DNA of 64,000 bases from Monarcha castaneiventris obscurior (Eukaryota > Chordata > Aves > Passeriformes > Monarchidae), in the NCBI GenBank assembly GCA_026261815.1, contig JAMPIT010000566.1:28669001-28733000 (forward strand), written 5' to 3'. The notes beneath the pieces are model-generated. The model was not told where the DNA came from. It searched no databases and saw nothing but the letters and a program-made list of their open reading frames with translations. Made by a program: the position numbers and the translations under genes. Shown here in pieces: positions 25,373 through 39,000 of this stretch. How positions within the stretch are numbered: the first letter of the stretch is position 1; each line of letters opens with the position of its first letter.

Positions 25373-28300
25373 TAAAAATTCTATTTAATCCTTGGGGAAT
25401 AAGGCCCATAAGAGTATTTTTATTGTAGTGTGATTGATTACCAGTTTCTTCAGCTCTTACAAATATGTCTCTAGAGGTGTGCTATTTGATAGGTACTTAT
25501 TTTTAGAAGCCAGAGCTCTGAAAGAGCCCATAGATATCTAGACACATATTTCTCAATGAATTTTTGTTTGGCAGGGTAACAACTTCCTTTGCACAGCACA
25601 TTGAAAACTAGAGCTAGTGTTCCTCATAGGGCTAACTCCAATAATGATGTGGGTAGTGTGGTAGTGGGTTTTGCACCTTATCTTTGAAATAATAGCTCAG
25701 AAAAAATTGCTAGGGATTATATGTGCTACACTCAAGTTTAGGCCAAATAGCTTTAGGGTAGTTCTGATATGTTGAGACAGTAGAACATGCCATGGTCTGG
25801 AAGGAAGCCTGAAGCCGCAGACCCCTCGCTCTTCCATGCTCTGAGGAGAGGTGCAGGGTGGTTGTTCCATGGATTGGAGTGTTCTCATGAAAGTAAGCAT
25901 GGGTGAACCAGTGCAGGATCATTCCCTTGTTCAGTGGGAATGAAAACCATGATGTACTCCTTTTACCTGCCTCCCTGCCAAACTCAGGAGACCCTGGTTT
26001 CCATTTTTAGGTTTGCTTATGAATTTTATACCCAGCCTTCTGTATCCAAAATGCACAAGGAACATAGGATCAGAGACTGGACATCAGACATCCTTTTATT
26101 CTCTTCCTCCCTCCTGGCAACACACTTCCATTCTCTGTCAAATTACGTTATTCTTTTTCTGTGTTTTGGTAGAGCTGCAGTGTCAGTTACGGGTATATCC
26201 TCTTCCCCAGAATAGCCAGTTTTCTGTGCTTAAAAGGTATGAGAACTACTGATTCCCTCCAGCTGTTGGGAGATCTGAAGCTCCTTTTCTGTGTTGTGAA
26301 GGCATGTTTAGATTAAACACAAGTTTTCTAAGCCTCTTGCTTCTCTGCATTTACGATGTCTTGGTTTGTGTTGCTCAGTAAAACACACAAGCTAGATGTC
26401 TGTTGGATGAAACAAAGGCTCTTCCAAAAGAAAGCTCTCTGGAATTCTCCAGTGGAGCGACTGAATATTGTTTGTTCCACATTATTGCTCTGTGCTAGTG
26501 GTTAGTGCCAGCTGGTGTGGGCCTCTCAGGGTGAACCAGGGGAGCAGATGGCCATACTGACCAGGGCAGCAGCACCACCACCTCTACGAGCTCTTCTCCA
26601 CTGCTGCTTTTCCTGGACCCTGACTGAACAGGCTTACAGTCAACATGCTCTGCAATCAACCTCCTTGAATGCCTTCAGTAGAGGAATGATCTTTCGGTTC
26701 TAAACGCTGCTCAAAACTTAATTTAGGAACGGAATGTTCAATTTTCTGACCTTTAAAACCAGAGTATTTTTCCCAGAGCAGCAACTGACTTTTGAATTTT
26801 ACAGTAAAAACAAAAATAATTCATCTCAGGAAAACCAACATTGTGTTTATAAGGTTTTAGCAAATGAATGATAATAATTTTGATGTATGTATAATTATAT
26901 TTATATTTTTCTTAGGCAACAATGCACAGCTCAAATTTATCATGAGGGGATGTTCTGTTACATTTAGAGTCTAAAGAAGCTAATGAATTGATTACAGTAA
27001 TAATGGGAATAAATGAAATAAATCATCCTGCAGAAATAGGAGTTGAAGTCTGAGTTTAGTATTCCCACAGAACAATTTTTCCAGCTAATACCTATGGCTA
27101 TAACACATACTTGAGAGGCAAATCCTACAAACTTAATCAGCATTGTTTGACAGGTTCCAACCAGTGTAATGGTGCATTCCCTCAGGCTAATATTATACAA
27201 TACAGACAGAGGAAGAGTGGTCTGAGATTCCTGTGGCAGATGATTATTCACAAAGTTTCTAAGTCAATGGAACACTTAAAAATCCAAAGAATTATTATTA
27301 ATTATTAACATGAATGAATTAATTAATTAAATTACTAAAGTAGGTGAAAAGTGCTAATCTAATTCTACTGTCCTGAGCTCTGTGAGAAGGTTTTAATCAT
27401 TTAGGAACTGTTTCAGATTTTTCCTTTTCTTCCAACACAAGATTCTTGTATTGGTGCTACTGGGAAATCAGATATGTAATTGTAGGGTAAGGAGCTTGGG
27501 AAAAAGAAAGATTGAAAGAGGTTGCACAGCTAAGATTTTAGAAGGAGAGATTGTTAGAATTGTTCATTAAATAAAAAGGACATCTTTGTGGTACCATGGA
27601 ATCATGGCAGTAGAAAGAATCATGCTTCTTAAAAAAATCGTATTCTACCATTAAACCCACTTAAAATCAAGCAGTTGGACAAGATTTCTTTTAAAATAAT
27701 GAGTAGTTTTATATATATTAATAACTAATAATATCTCCTGATTTCTTGTAAATTAACATTATTCTTTGAATGTGTCAGATATATGTTCTTTACAAAGTTC
27801 AACTCATAAGTTTATAGGGTCTTTGAATTTAATCACAAAGCTGAAATTATATGAACTTTTAAAATTAAATCTGATTCTTATTTTGAAGTTAATTTGTTCA
27901 TGGCTTATGCAATCTGCTCAGTATTTTCCTAATTGAAGCATGTAGATTTCAAGGATAAATCTGCTATCAATTGTCAGAAATAAATTCACTTTCAAAATAC
28001 TATAAAACTATAACGACCTGTCAGCCTTTTTTAGGTGTTTTTCAACCTCCAGATTTTGCCTACGAATAGCTCTGAAGACACCCTTATCCTACTCCTTCTA
28101 TATTTGTTGGTCAAATGAAAATACCAAAATGTGGAGCAGGAAGAATTCTCTGGAGAATATCTTGATCTCATTCTACTTGTTCTAACATAAAAGTCTGGTG
28201 AAATTATAAAGGGAGGCCTGCTACAATGCATGTCATTAATTGGAGTATTATACAGCTACTGCTTAGACTACTTGTAAATAAGAAGGATGCCATAAACCTC

Positions 28301-30363
28301 TCTGGAATGTATCTATCAAAGATTCAGTTAATGCAAATCAGCAAGTAGAAAGGTGCCCATTTCATACAAAGCTTGCAGTTTTTAAATGCTCTATAAGAAT
28401 GTCTTCAGCACAAGGATCTCAATACCCAGTAATTTCAGAATGCTTGAATGAGCTTATTTCCTGTGTTTTCCTTCTAAAGTGATCCAGTGGAAATGATGCA
28501 TAAGAGAAAATTTTTTTTTTTTAAAAAGTAAACCAGAAATTATTACTCCTCCATAGTTTTAAAGCTAAATGTGTGAAAGCATTTGTTTCTTGCTGCTAGA
28601 GTGAGTCACTTCGGATAATATTCAGTCTGGGTTAAGCTGGTAAGACCTGGTCCTCAAAGAGAGGAGCAAACCATATTGGGCATTTTTAAAACATCATTTT
28701 GATGCCAGGTGACAATGGCTCCTTTCAAAATGAGAAATGGAGTGCCACTGTATTGATCTTTCAATAGACATCAGTCCTCCTACAGTTGCAGAGCCTACAG
28801 CAATAGCTTCTGTCTTACTGTATACTTTTCTTCTGCAAAAGTACTGAAAACAACTAAATGTGTTTCTGCCTTTTATTTTTAACAATGTTCTTAAATTTAG
28901 GACAAAAAAGTCACTTAGAGACCCTGTAAATAGCCCCATATACCAAATTTTATAAAGGCTTGGAAATCTCTCTACTAAAAATATATATTTTGTTTAAAAT
29001 CATGTAATGGATTAAATCAGTTAATCACAAACACCATAGAAAGTAATTAGAGCTATTAATAGTAGATGGGAACATTTAAAATGCTACTGAGATCCAGAGA
29101 TGTTTAAAGAGAATAATATATTCTTACAATGAGAACTTGAATTTGCAGAAGAAAGCAGTGTCTTTCAGTACTATTTAGAGAAATATTTCATACATTTTTT
29201 AATAGCCACTCTATGCTGCAAGTTCTTGAAAGAAAAACTGTCACAATTCTGCACATATTATTTACTCTTTTGTAACATTGGATCTCAAATAAATACCCTA
29301 ATATATATAGAAGAGTTTTAGGTTATTAAGATGACTACTTGTGCAATGTCAAATCAAGGGCTGCCTTGGATATGATTTTTAAGAAACATGTTTATGATCA
29401 ACCTCATAGTTTGCAAATTCAGCCATCCATATATATTATAAAAGAGGCAGCACTTGAGCAGGCTTTAAGGTAATAATTTATTATTCCAGACCTCCTTTCT
29501 CCTAGTGTTCTTTTGGAGAGTGAATACTAATATAAACACAGGTGAAACAGCATTTCAGGAATCAAGAAAATAGCAAATGTTTGTGTGTGTCCCTCTAGAA
29601 TTCTATGAGAGATAGGAGAAAAATAGAGGGCAATTAGAAAATCAACTTGTAACAATAAAAATAAAAGCCTAGAGAGGAATGGAGAAATTTAGAATTCTGT
29701 TTGCAATATCAATGATCACTCAGAATTTTCTGAATTTGTTAGAAAGGTTTCTAATTCCTGATTATTTAGTAAAAAAGGACATACCCATCCATTCTAGTCA
29801 CTAAAGAATTCCAAGGGTGTTATTATAAATTGCATGTCTCAGTAAAGGAAATAAACTGAAACTACAGCTAATATGGTCCCAAAATCCCAAAACTGCCTTT
29901 TTTATAATTTATCCCAGAAGTTTGAAAATAACTGCCTAGGTGATCCCTATTTCACGTTGTCTACTAATTATTTTCTTCTTAAGGCAAATAATTTTCAGGG
30001 ATGTGTTGGAGTAATTCTTGACCTTTGAAGTCAAAAGACACAGTTGATTACTGTAAAGTCTAATTATCCCTTACAGGGATAGTCACGACTGCTAACTATG
30101 CTTTGAAGAAATTAGGATCCTTGGTGCATACTTAACAAAGAAGGAAGATTACTCCAGGGGCTGAATTAGACCAGGTGACTAACTTCTGTTTTTCTACAAC
30201 CTTGATAGGTTTTAGCAATACACTTGAGCAACCCAAATTTCTAGAAGAATGAGGCCCACAAACGCAGATGTATTACTGATTTTTAACATACAGAGACAGG
30301 GCATAAATCTTGCTGGCAATGGTTTGTCTATTGCAGACCAGAATATGTTTTATCTCCTTTGCA
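25373..30363. other. AT-rich non-coding sequence, 5 kb
   Basis: No repeat or gene is recognised. A GC-richer patch at about 26500-26690 contains a short open frame (62 codons) with no known motif. An 'aattaattaatt' stretch lies near 27310-27330. Confidence 0.55.
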
Positions 30364-30705
30364 GCAAGAGCACATTTCTGGCTCATATCCAACCTGGTGT
30401 CCACTGGGATCTTCAGGACATTTTCTGCCAACCTGCTTTCCAGCTGTACAGCCCCCAGTGTATATTGTTACTTGGAGTTGTTCCTCCTCCAGTGCAGAAT
30501 TTTTCACTTCCCCTTGTTAAACCTCATGAGATTCCTGACTGTCCATTTCTCCAGAGATCCTTCTGGATGGCAGCACAACCCACTGACCCTGACATCAGCC
30601 ACTCCTCCCAGTTTAATGTCATTTACAAACTTGCTGAGGATACACTCTGCCACATCATTCAGATGATTAATAAAGATGTTAAACAGGAGTGGAGCCAGTA
30701 TTGGG
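30364..30705 (-). mobile_element. CR1 LINE internal fragment (ORF2 3' part)
   Basis: On the plus strand 'tccaacctggtgtccactgg', 'gagattcctgactgtccatt' and 'gccactcctcccagtttaat' are typical of reverse-complemented CR1. The minus-strand frame 30504-30710 reads 'LLFNIFINHLNDVAECILSK', then 'FVNDIKLGGVADV' and 'EKWTVRNLMRFNKGK'. These match the RT region around the second catalytic motif, where the usual FADDTKLGG is FVNDIKLGG, so one catalytic aspartate is lost. The fragment lacks the CR1 3' end and the rest of ORF2. The longest plus-strand open frame of the window (30249-30713, 154 codons) is merely its antisense. Confidence 0.93.
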
Positions 30706-30897
30706 TTCATTAGAATATCTGTTCTAATTTATCAGTGATATACCAGCAGTGGTATTATGAAAAAGTACTGACCGTACTTTGACCCGAAAATTTTTCACCT
30801 TCTGGATTCTTACAATAATAGTCTGCAGCAGTACTCAAAATTTCTCCAAGCTGAGGAATTCAAATGAAGGAACTTCAGTAGTAAAAAGAACCATACC

Positions 30898-30919
30898 AAA
30901 AAAAAAAAAAAAAAAAAAA
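30898..30919. repeat. (A)22 homopolymer, continuing as an A-rich tract
   Basis: Twenty-two A followed by 'gaaaaaggtaaagaaaaagg' and another A-run to about 30951. It may be an old retroposon tail, but no body is recognised to its left apart from the CR1 fragment, which is in the opposite orientation. Confidence 0.93.
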
Positions 30920-30952
30920 GAAAAAGGTAAAGAAAAAGGTTAAAAAAAAAAA

Positions 30953-33900
30953 GTGGTGAAGACAATAGTCTGATAGTCTGCAGGCTTATTCAGTAACCTA
31001 AATCTTGCATCAAGGTAAGCCATTTATTTCAAGTGACATGTGTAGAACCCTGAGGCTTTGAGGCCACAGCTCATTTGTGTTGTTAGATACTGACACACAC
31101 AGACAAATGAAAGATAGGGAAAATGTGACAAAAGTGAAGAAGTCATGAGAGCAAAGACAAGATTGCTGCCAAGAAATCATGCAGGGACATAAGCAGCTTA
31201 CAAAGCCTATGAGCAAGTATAATGTCTCTAAGGAATATGACCTTAATAAACGCAGTCCATCACACCTTTAGAGTCAGTATAGCTTCAAAGCTATTTGCAT
31301 GCAAATGATTGCATTTTCTGTCACCCAGTATTATCTGATGATTATAAGCATAGCATTTTTTGTTGTTGGTCATACAATTTATGCTCCAGTTCTGCTTTAA
31401 AGCTACAGAGAAGAGCTACTGGTGTCAGCAGAACTTGGTACTCTATAAAAGTTCAAAATAAACAGATTCAACAAACCCACACTTTTAGGTTTTTTTCTCC
31501 ATGTTCTCAGTATAAAACCATGTTGCCTTTAAGTATTGCCTTACTTGATTTTTTGCTAGAAGAATGTAGTAAATTCCACAGTTATCAAGCACAGTGAGAC
31601 TGACTAGAGTGACAATTGATTTAGAACAATTCAATGATGACACTGAGATGAGAAAAATGAAATTATGGAGGGACTACATCACTAGCTACACAGAGATACA
31701 CAGCTTTTCCCCAACTTTTTCCCACAAAAGCATGCCAATAAAATAAAAAACTCAAACGATAGTTGGCATTGAAAACTAATCAGCTACATTTGGGATAAGA
31801 TGTCTGCAGATGATAAATAGCAAATACTGTGATCCACATGCAAAATTTAAAAAATTGTTCACTCTCTATTACAAATAAGACATAATCAGGCTACATCTGG
31901 GCACAATTTAAATATGAAAGTTGTGCAACTGTTCTCAAGTCTGAAGATGTGGCCTACATCAGGTCAGTAACAGTTACATCAGAGACTAAAGTCTTCTTAA
32001 CCGAGGTATTAAATTTGAGCTCCATGGTTTTATCCCTGTGCAACACTTATATTTAAATTACTTGAACTGGCATACTTACCTGAGAAATGGATGATTTCAT
32101 CTTTTGTGTTTATATGGATCATTGCTCATTTTCTCCTTTCTAGCTCTGCTGTCTTTTCTATTATGATACAAAGCAAATTACAAATAATAAGCATCATTGT
32201 ATTCAATGAAATCTGGTTTGAATTGGCTTTCTGTACAGCGCATGAACCTAACACGTTAGATTGCATGCTAAGCTGTTATTCTTATTTGACCTAAGCACTT
32301 GAATCAAAATTTGGAATCCTGTAAAAGTTTCCTCCAAAAGAGAAACTGCTGAATAGCCAAACTCTCTGTTTTCTAGACAAGAGAAAAAGTTCTCTTGCTT
32401 GTGTTGCTAAACTCCTTTCAGCCTACATTTAACCAGAAAGATCCCACTGCTGTGCCACCAGAGCTTTTATGATTGAATCTAGAGGTTCCCATCTGGCTCA
32501 CTGGTGTCCTCTTCTTCCATGACTTCTATCCTCCCCAGGGCTGTGCCTCATAGACTCTGTTGGATTTAACTGCAGTGTCTGCAAAGCATTTCAGCTCTAG
32601 CTGTTCTACTCCCTCATCATCAGGCAGCATTTTTTTCCCCTCAACTAGAGCAGTTAAGGCCTGAAAATAATAATACAAATGAAAGTTGATGGCTGACTTA
32701 AGTTGATATGCCAAATTATGAAATAATAGAGTTTCTGCAATAAGAGTGTCCAGAAGAAGCCAAAATGAAAAGCTCAAAGAAATAAGCTTTTCAGCCACCC
32801 TGACTGTGATTACGTGATTACAGGCGAACACATGATTAAAGCCCTCCCACATCTCTTCTACAAAAACAAGGCAAGAAGCTGCCTTTGACCATGTAATTAC
32901 CACAGTGTAAGTCTCAGAAGGGTGTCTCTGTTTTACCAGAATGTATACTTACCCTCAAGTTAGAGGCAATTATTGTTTCATCTATACCTAGTCCTATGAA
33001 GAAATTTAAAGGCATTTTAAAAAACGAAGTGGATGTGTTAGCCAGTATCAGCTGAGTATAACTCAACCCATAGCATTAATATTCTTTAAACATCAACATG
33101 TGGAGAGTAGTAATTTAGGAGGGAAACATTTTATGAAGACCAGTATAATATAATTTTACCCATCAGTAAGCAATATAGCACAGCCATGAAGATTATTTAC
33201 ATAGTGACAGCTGGTCTGATAATGCCCTTGCCTCCCTGCCTATCACCTAGGCTGTGCCAATACAGCAAAAGACTTAGTGCATAAATCTTAGCATTTAGCA
33301 ATTTCATCAATTTTGTATGGTCTGAGGTGGTTTGTACAGTCTTCAGAAAATTTGCACAGCCAAACTTTTATTTGCATCATGATGCTGGCTTCTTGCAGCA
33401 CAATGGTGTTGTAATTCCATCTCCCCTGTAGCCATACATGACTTTTCTTCTAGCGTAATCCTCTACTTCAAATGGTTTTACACCCCCTGCCTTATGTAAG
33501 AATATATCTGGTATTAAACCAGCTTTTGTAGCAGTGGACTCTTTTCAAATTCTTAATCTGCTCAATAAATTGTTGCTTCCCTTTACAACTCAAGTAGTTA
33601 TGGCAGCATAGTATTGCATTTCATTTTATTCAGTGGGCTGTGACAGCCCATAACTGTGACCTTTTTTTGTGGACATGCTTATGGTAGTCAGGAATTATGA
33701 CTTGCAGTGATCCACAAAAATGCTATTGCATTATCTCCTGATAATGTAAAGTAGCGTATAATAGATCATTGCTGTAATAACAGCCTTTCCCTTGTTCCAT
33801 TCTCTTCCTGTATTTCCAAATGGCAAAATAGCAAAACAGAATACAAATGTACCAATTTTTACCTTTTTTTTTTTTTTCTGTTTGTGAATTGAACTGGTGT

Positions 33901-35394
33901 AATTAATGCAAGGTGTTGGCTTCTCTAGATACCCTATTACTCGAATGTACGTTTAAATTACTATTTTTCTCTAGATTTAAGGACACCCATAGAAACACTT
34001 CCTTTCCAGGCTACTCTGCACTCTTTCCATCAAATCTGACATAATAAATGTTTGAACATAAAAATCAATTGCATGATATGTCTAGTGCTTTTCTTAGCCC
34101 ACAGAGCTACTATAATTCATAGCTATAAGTCAAGCCATGTAAAACTATTTAAAATTACTAAAGATATAGCCTCCTATAAAACTGCCATAATCCTTCCCTG
34201 CAGGTTATTTCAGTGTAAATTTTCTCTAACATATGGATGATCATCTGATTTTCATATATCTGAATATTTTGGAAACGAGGATGACTGTATACATCAGAGC
34301 TGATCTTCAGATATCCTATTGATTTTTATTGAAACACCTTTTTAAAATAAGTCAGGCAATTTTATCTAACCCTCTATAAAATTCTTGTGCATTTTCCACA
34401 ACAATTAAATCACAGAGAATTAATTAGTTGTAAAAACATTCAGTAAATTACTTAATGTATTACTTAAGGTTACTCAGAAAACAAAATATGTGATAAAGAA
34501 AATTTAAAAGGTCAAAACTGAATGAAACACATTTAATAAAAGGTTAGAAATAAACAAAATTTTTTATCCCACTCTTTTTTTTTTTTTGCTTCCATTATTG
34601 TATTTGCACATAGAGTTCCAGAATTTTACCTTTCTGCTCCCAACTTGTTTTTCTAGATCTGTGTGGGCATTTTTTTTTGATTAACAGCTCTGCAGAATAA
34701 CAGCTTCAATTTTGACAGAAGCTTCAAACTAGGGCAGCCTTCCTGGATAAATTTATTCCTTCTACTGCTCAGAGACCTGTAGTTATCAACCTTATATTTG
34801 AATATATCATATTCCTATATTTTAGGGGTGTCTTTGGGGGTGAGAGTGAAAGATCACAGCTCATTTGCCAGGTACCATCACTTAGGAGTCTTTCTCTTTC
34901 TCCTTCAAAGCGCATGTCACAAGGGGCAAAAAAGATTAAAATCTCTGATGCTCTTCTTTACACATGTAAAAATATGCTGCCTATCTTCAGTTATTTTTTT
35001 TCTTTTGTTTCCTTAATTATCATCTTCCTATGGGAAACCAAAGTAATTTTCTTTAAAATAAATAGAGTACAACATTAAACTTCATTTTTTCCCTTTCTTT
35101 TTTTTTTTTCTCTTTAAGAGACTGTTTAATCAGATCTGTGGGAGTGATGGGGGAGTATGCTAGTCTCTAACCTTGCAATTATTTTAACATTTTTGAGCCT
35201 ATACACAGCTATTCTCTGTATTCCTCAGTGCCCTTTACAATAAGACTATTATGGCAAAGAACTTGACTGCATAGTAGCTACTCCTAATGTTTATTCATAA
35301 GGTTTTGCCTTTGAAATTAATTTGTAAGGTCAGTCTGGGAACACTTATATGTACAATTATGTTTCCATAGGCTTCTTCACAATAACAATCTGCC
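30953..35394. other. AT-rich non-coding sequence
   Basis: No repeat family is recognised. T-runs lie at 33864-33877, 34575-34587 and 35098-35109. A minus-strand open frame with plausible splice motifs (32526-32993) is treated as a hypothesis only. Confidence 0.55.
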
Positions 35395-36062
35395 ACCATG
35401 CAACTCAGCACACCTTGGGGCAAGGCCAGTGGAACCTGCAGGAATGGGCTGACAGGAACTCCATGAAAGTCAGCAAGTGCCAAGCAGTGCCCCAGGGAGG
35501 GCAGGGTCCCTGCGATGGGACAGGCTGAGGAAAGAGGGGCCTTGAGGTGGCGATGAGCAGTGAGCTGGACACAAGCCTATGGCATGTCCTGGAGCAAAGG
35601 CAGCCAGCAGCTTCCTGGCTTCATGAATGAGGACATGGGCCACAGACTGAGGGAAGGGATTGTCCCCCTGCACACCATGCTCCTCAGAGCACAACTAGAG
35701 ATGGTGTCCAGTCTTGGCCCCAACACAGCAAATGCCTGGGGAAACTGGGGGGAGCTTGAGGGGGCCCTCCCTGGTGGTTGGTCTGGAGCACTTGTTCCCT
35801 GTGGAAAGGCTGAGGGAGCTGGGCTGGTTCAGCCTAGAGACAGAACAGATTTGGGGGCATCTAACTGACCCACATAGCCTATGAGGAGAGGTCACTGATG
35901 TTGCTCCAAGATGTGACATCTCTGTGCTTGGAAGGATTTCAAGCCCTGGAATAAGCCATGAGCAGCCTGGTCTGACCCCACAACTGGCCCTGCTTTGGAT
36001 AAGAGGTTAGTCTATAGATGTTCTGAGGTCCCTTCCTGCCTGAAATTAGCTGCTACTCTGTG
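35395..36062 (+). mobile_element. Old CR1 LINE fragment (ORF2 C-terminus and 3' UTR)
   Basis: This GC-richer block aligns by eye with the end of CR1. 'gtggaacctgcaggaatggg' matches the RNL-type motif after the RT core. Frame segment 'HRLREGIVPLHTMLLRAQLE' matches the RxxIIPLYSALVRPHLE block. The 3' UTR 'ggatttcaagccctggaata', 'gcagcctggtctgacccc' and 'ctgaggtcccttcctgcctg' ends near 36062. Stops and small gaps interrupt it throughout. It appears more diverged than the CR1 at 8541 and belongs to a subfamily with a 'ctggtctgaccccacaactg' 3' UTR. It inflates local GC content and creates overlapping long frames on both strands, none of which is a gene. Confidence 0.88.
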
Positions 36063-39000
36063 CTTCCACTTCTGATATAAATAGTACATCAGAGACAACA
36101 GTGCAGAAAGCTCCATCTTTAAGGAGTAAAAATAATGTCAGAATGGCACGGCACCGGAAGTGTTATTAAAGGCATTCATTTCATTTGGAATATCATTTTC
36201 CCTTTTTTGTTTTAGGCATGATATTTTTCTTCAGCATAAATATGACTTCTGTTTAGTTATACTGAGTGGTGTGTAGAGCTGAAAACAAAGACTATTGCTT
36301 AAGGCTGAACTTGCTTGAAACCATGTTATATTGATGCAAACTCATGAGGAAAAAAAAAGTATTTGTATATTATGTAAATCTTTTTCAGACTTTTGCATTG
36401 ATGCAAATCAAATAATTCTTTTACTTTTCCTTTTCTAATTCTATTGCCCTGCCCATCTTATCTTTTTATTTTTATCATGTTTTTTTCCCACAAGATATTT
36501 CCTAAGCACTCCGATATGGTTCATTTCAGATGCTGTAAATCAATGCACAATAGACAAGAAGCCAGTGCTTATACAATATATCTGGAGTGTATGTATCTTT
36601 ATATTTAATCAGAAGAACTTTTATGCAAAAGTGTTCTCATGTATCATTATTATATGTATTTTTAATTGCACTTTTTTGTGGTGGATATCCGAAATACTTT
36701 AAAAAGGAGGTTTGTACCATTCTTTTAATTTTATGTATGAGAAAATAAAAGGGGTGTCTACAAGGAAAAATATATGCCATAAACTTGGAATTCAACAATG
36801 AAAAAACCCCCAAGCCTAATACTGAAATTCAGTTGCTCCCATTTAAGCACCCTCTATTCTGTAGGTTCCTGAATTTGTTAAATATCTCCCTGATTGGTCT
36901 GCAAGGTCCCAAGACACCTGGTTGTGTGCTTAAGTACCTGCTGTAGCCACAAAATGTAAGGGTAGGTTTCCTACCCAACACTCCACTGCCACCCAAGGTC
37001 CTGATATAAAGCTGTGGAAAAAAGCTGACTAGTTAGAGCCCCTAGCACTGGCACAGGTGGCCATCAGTTGGGGTTGGACAACAATTAAAAGGATTATTGG
37101 CTTTGGTATTACTCTGATACTACTAAAAATAATAATGAGAAATTTGAAAGTTACTCTGAGAGATGCAGTTCAGTGAGCATCCCTCCACTCACTTTCAAAT
37201 AAACATCACCTTGTGCTCTGGTGATGTGGAGTGCAGTGCAGGAGACAAGCACTCCTGAGAAGTTGAGGCATTATTCATGTCACAGCTATATACTTTTTCT
37301 TCCTAAAAGACATTTTCAGATTCTGCCACTTCTGCATTATCATTACTTCTTACCATTCTGCATTACCATGCTCTTTCCTGTCTTCATTTGCAAGTGGTTG
37401 TGAGCCCACCCTGATAGCTTTTAAAATAATGACAGTTTTAGTAATCTGGTTTACAGGGTGTGCTAACAAGCTGCCTGATTTAGGCAGAGACTTGCAAGTG
37501 TCAAATGGATAAAAGAGGAGGCAGAAGGAAAGAGAAACTTAAGTAACTGGTTTTACCTCCTTCCAAAGAAAGCGTGGTGAAATGATGTCAGAAAGCTACC
37601 CATGGAAGCACTGAACTCAGAGCACTGAATGATTAAGCCTCTTCTCAGAATACTTAAGGTGTCATATATGTCTTGTAAAACATTTCAAACATATTAGTAT
37701 TTGCTAGAAGCAGCACTCCCTTGGGCAGATTTGTCAGTTGTTAGCAACATTTAACACTGGTTTTTCCTATTACCAAAAATAACCCCACAAAAATTAATTA
37801 ACAAATGCTTAATCAATCATTTCACTATTGTTATTAAGGGATTAGTATATGTAGTCTACAAGGGATTACAAGAAGTAGCCTGCAGCTCCTCTTCAGAAGG
37901 GTAGCAAGATATAGAAGCTCCATTCTGTCACAGCTGCCTTTTGTGTCAACTTAAAATGGCCTCATTATTTCCTTGCATTCTTTTTTCTCCATACCTGAGT
38001 GTTTTTCAAGCAGCTATCATTATTTTATTTCTTGATGTTCACCTAGTCAGTATAGTGCCTGACCCTTCAATATCTACAGGCATAGCCTCTATTTCTTGGC
38101 CTTACAGATTCCTTCAGCGCCGATAAAAGCCAGTCAGTTCTTATTATTTTACCTTCCTATTTGCTGTAAAGGAATGGATGCAAACAAATAAATGAATAAC
38201 TGATTTTTAGCTGTGCTTTTATCTTCATCAAGAACAAGCTTACTTGGTTAATCATCAGTGGTAAACAATCTATAATAGTTGTGTGCTAAAACATTTTTAT
38301 CCATTCAGGAAATCTTCCTGTAAGAAGCACAAACACAAGTATTGCTTAGAAGAAGGCATCATTATTTAACAGATAAAGTTGTCTCATTATCTACAATGAG
38401 GTTGTCTTTCCTCTTACTGAGAGCCACCAAAAATGTATGGTTCTGATTGCATTTTACTGTTGATAGTGTAGCAGAAATTATCACTGGTGAATATGCAAGA
38501 TAATGTCAGAAAGCTATCCCTGCAGTTATTTATCAAACAAAATTTTATAAAAAAGGTGGAAAACAGGGGTAAAAACAATGAAAAAAACTAGCTATTAATA
38601 TTTGCAAAGTTTTTCATTATCATAGACGCAAGGTAGTTCTCAGTATCTATTTTAGTTCAGCATTCTAATAGAACTTTTTATATGATACATGAAACTATAA
38701 AAAAATTTGCGATATATCCAAATACCACAGTGCATTACCATTCTGCACAGTAAAAGAGTGATAAAAGAGGCAGAAACTGAGAAGGTCTTTAGGAAGGAAA
38801 GGTATATAGCCATGTCTGTGCCCTTAGCACACTATTTGTACATGGTATAATTGACTTTGAAACTCTCACATTTGCAAAACCCCATTACCTTAATCAAAAT
38901 AAAATCCATAGCAGAGGGCAGAGAAGTACTTTCTGTAACATTATTCACAGATATTAATTTCTCATAGCAAGGCATTTCACATTTCTTGCCTAAGATGTCT

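Noticed and set aside
30249..30713. Longest open frame (154 codons, plus strand)
   Set aside because: It is antisense to a CR1 ORF2 fragment; the minus strand carries the recognisable RT motifs.
33375..33540. 55-codon minus-strand open frame followed by an AATAAA, read as a possible retrocopy end
   Set aside because: No family recognised, no start codon near its beginning, and its length is common by chance.
35470..35919. Overlapping frames of 74-102 codons on both strands
   Set aside because: They lie in a GC-rich old CR1 fragment where stops are rare.
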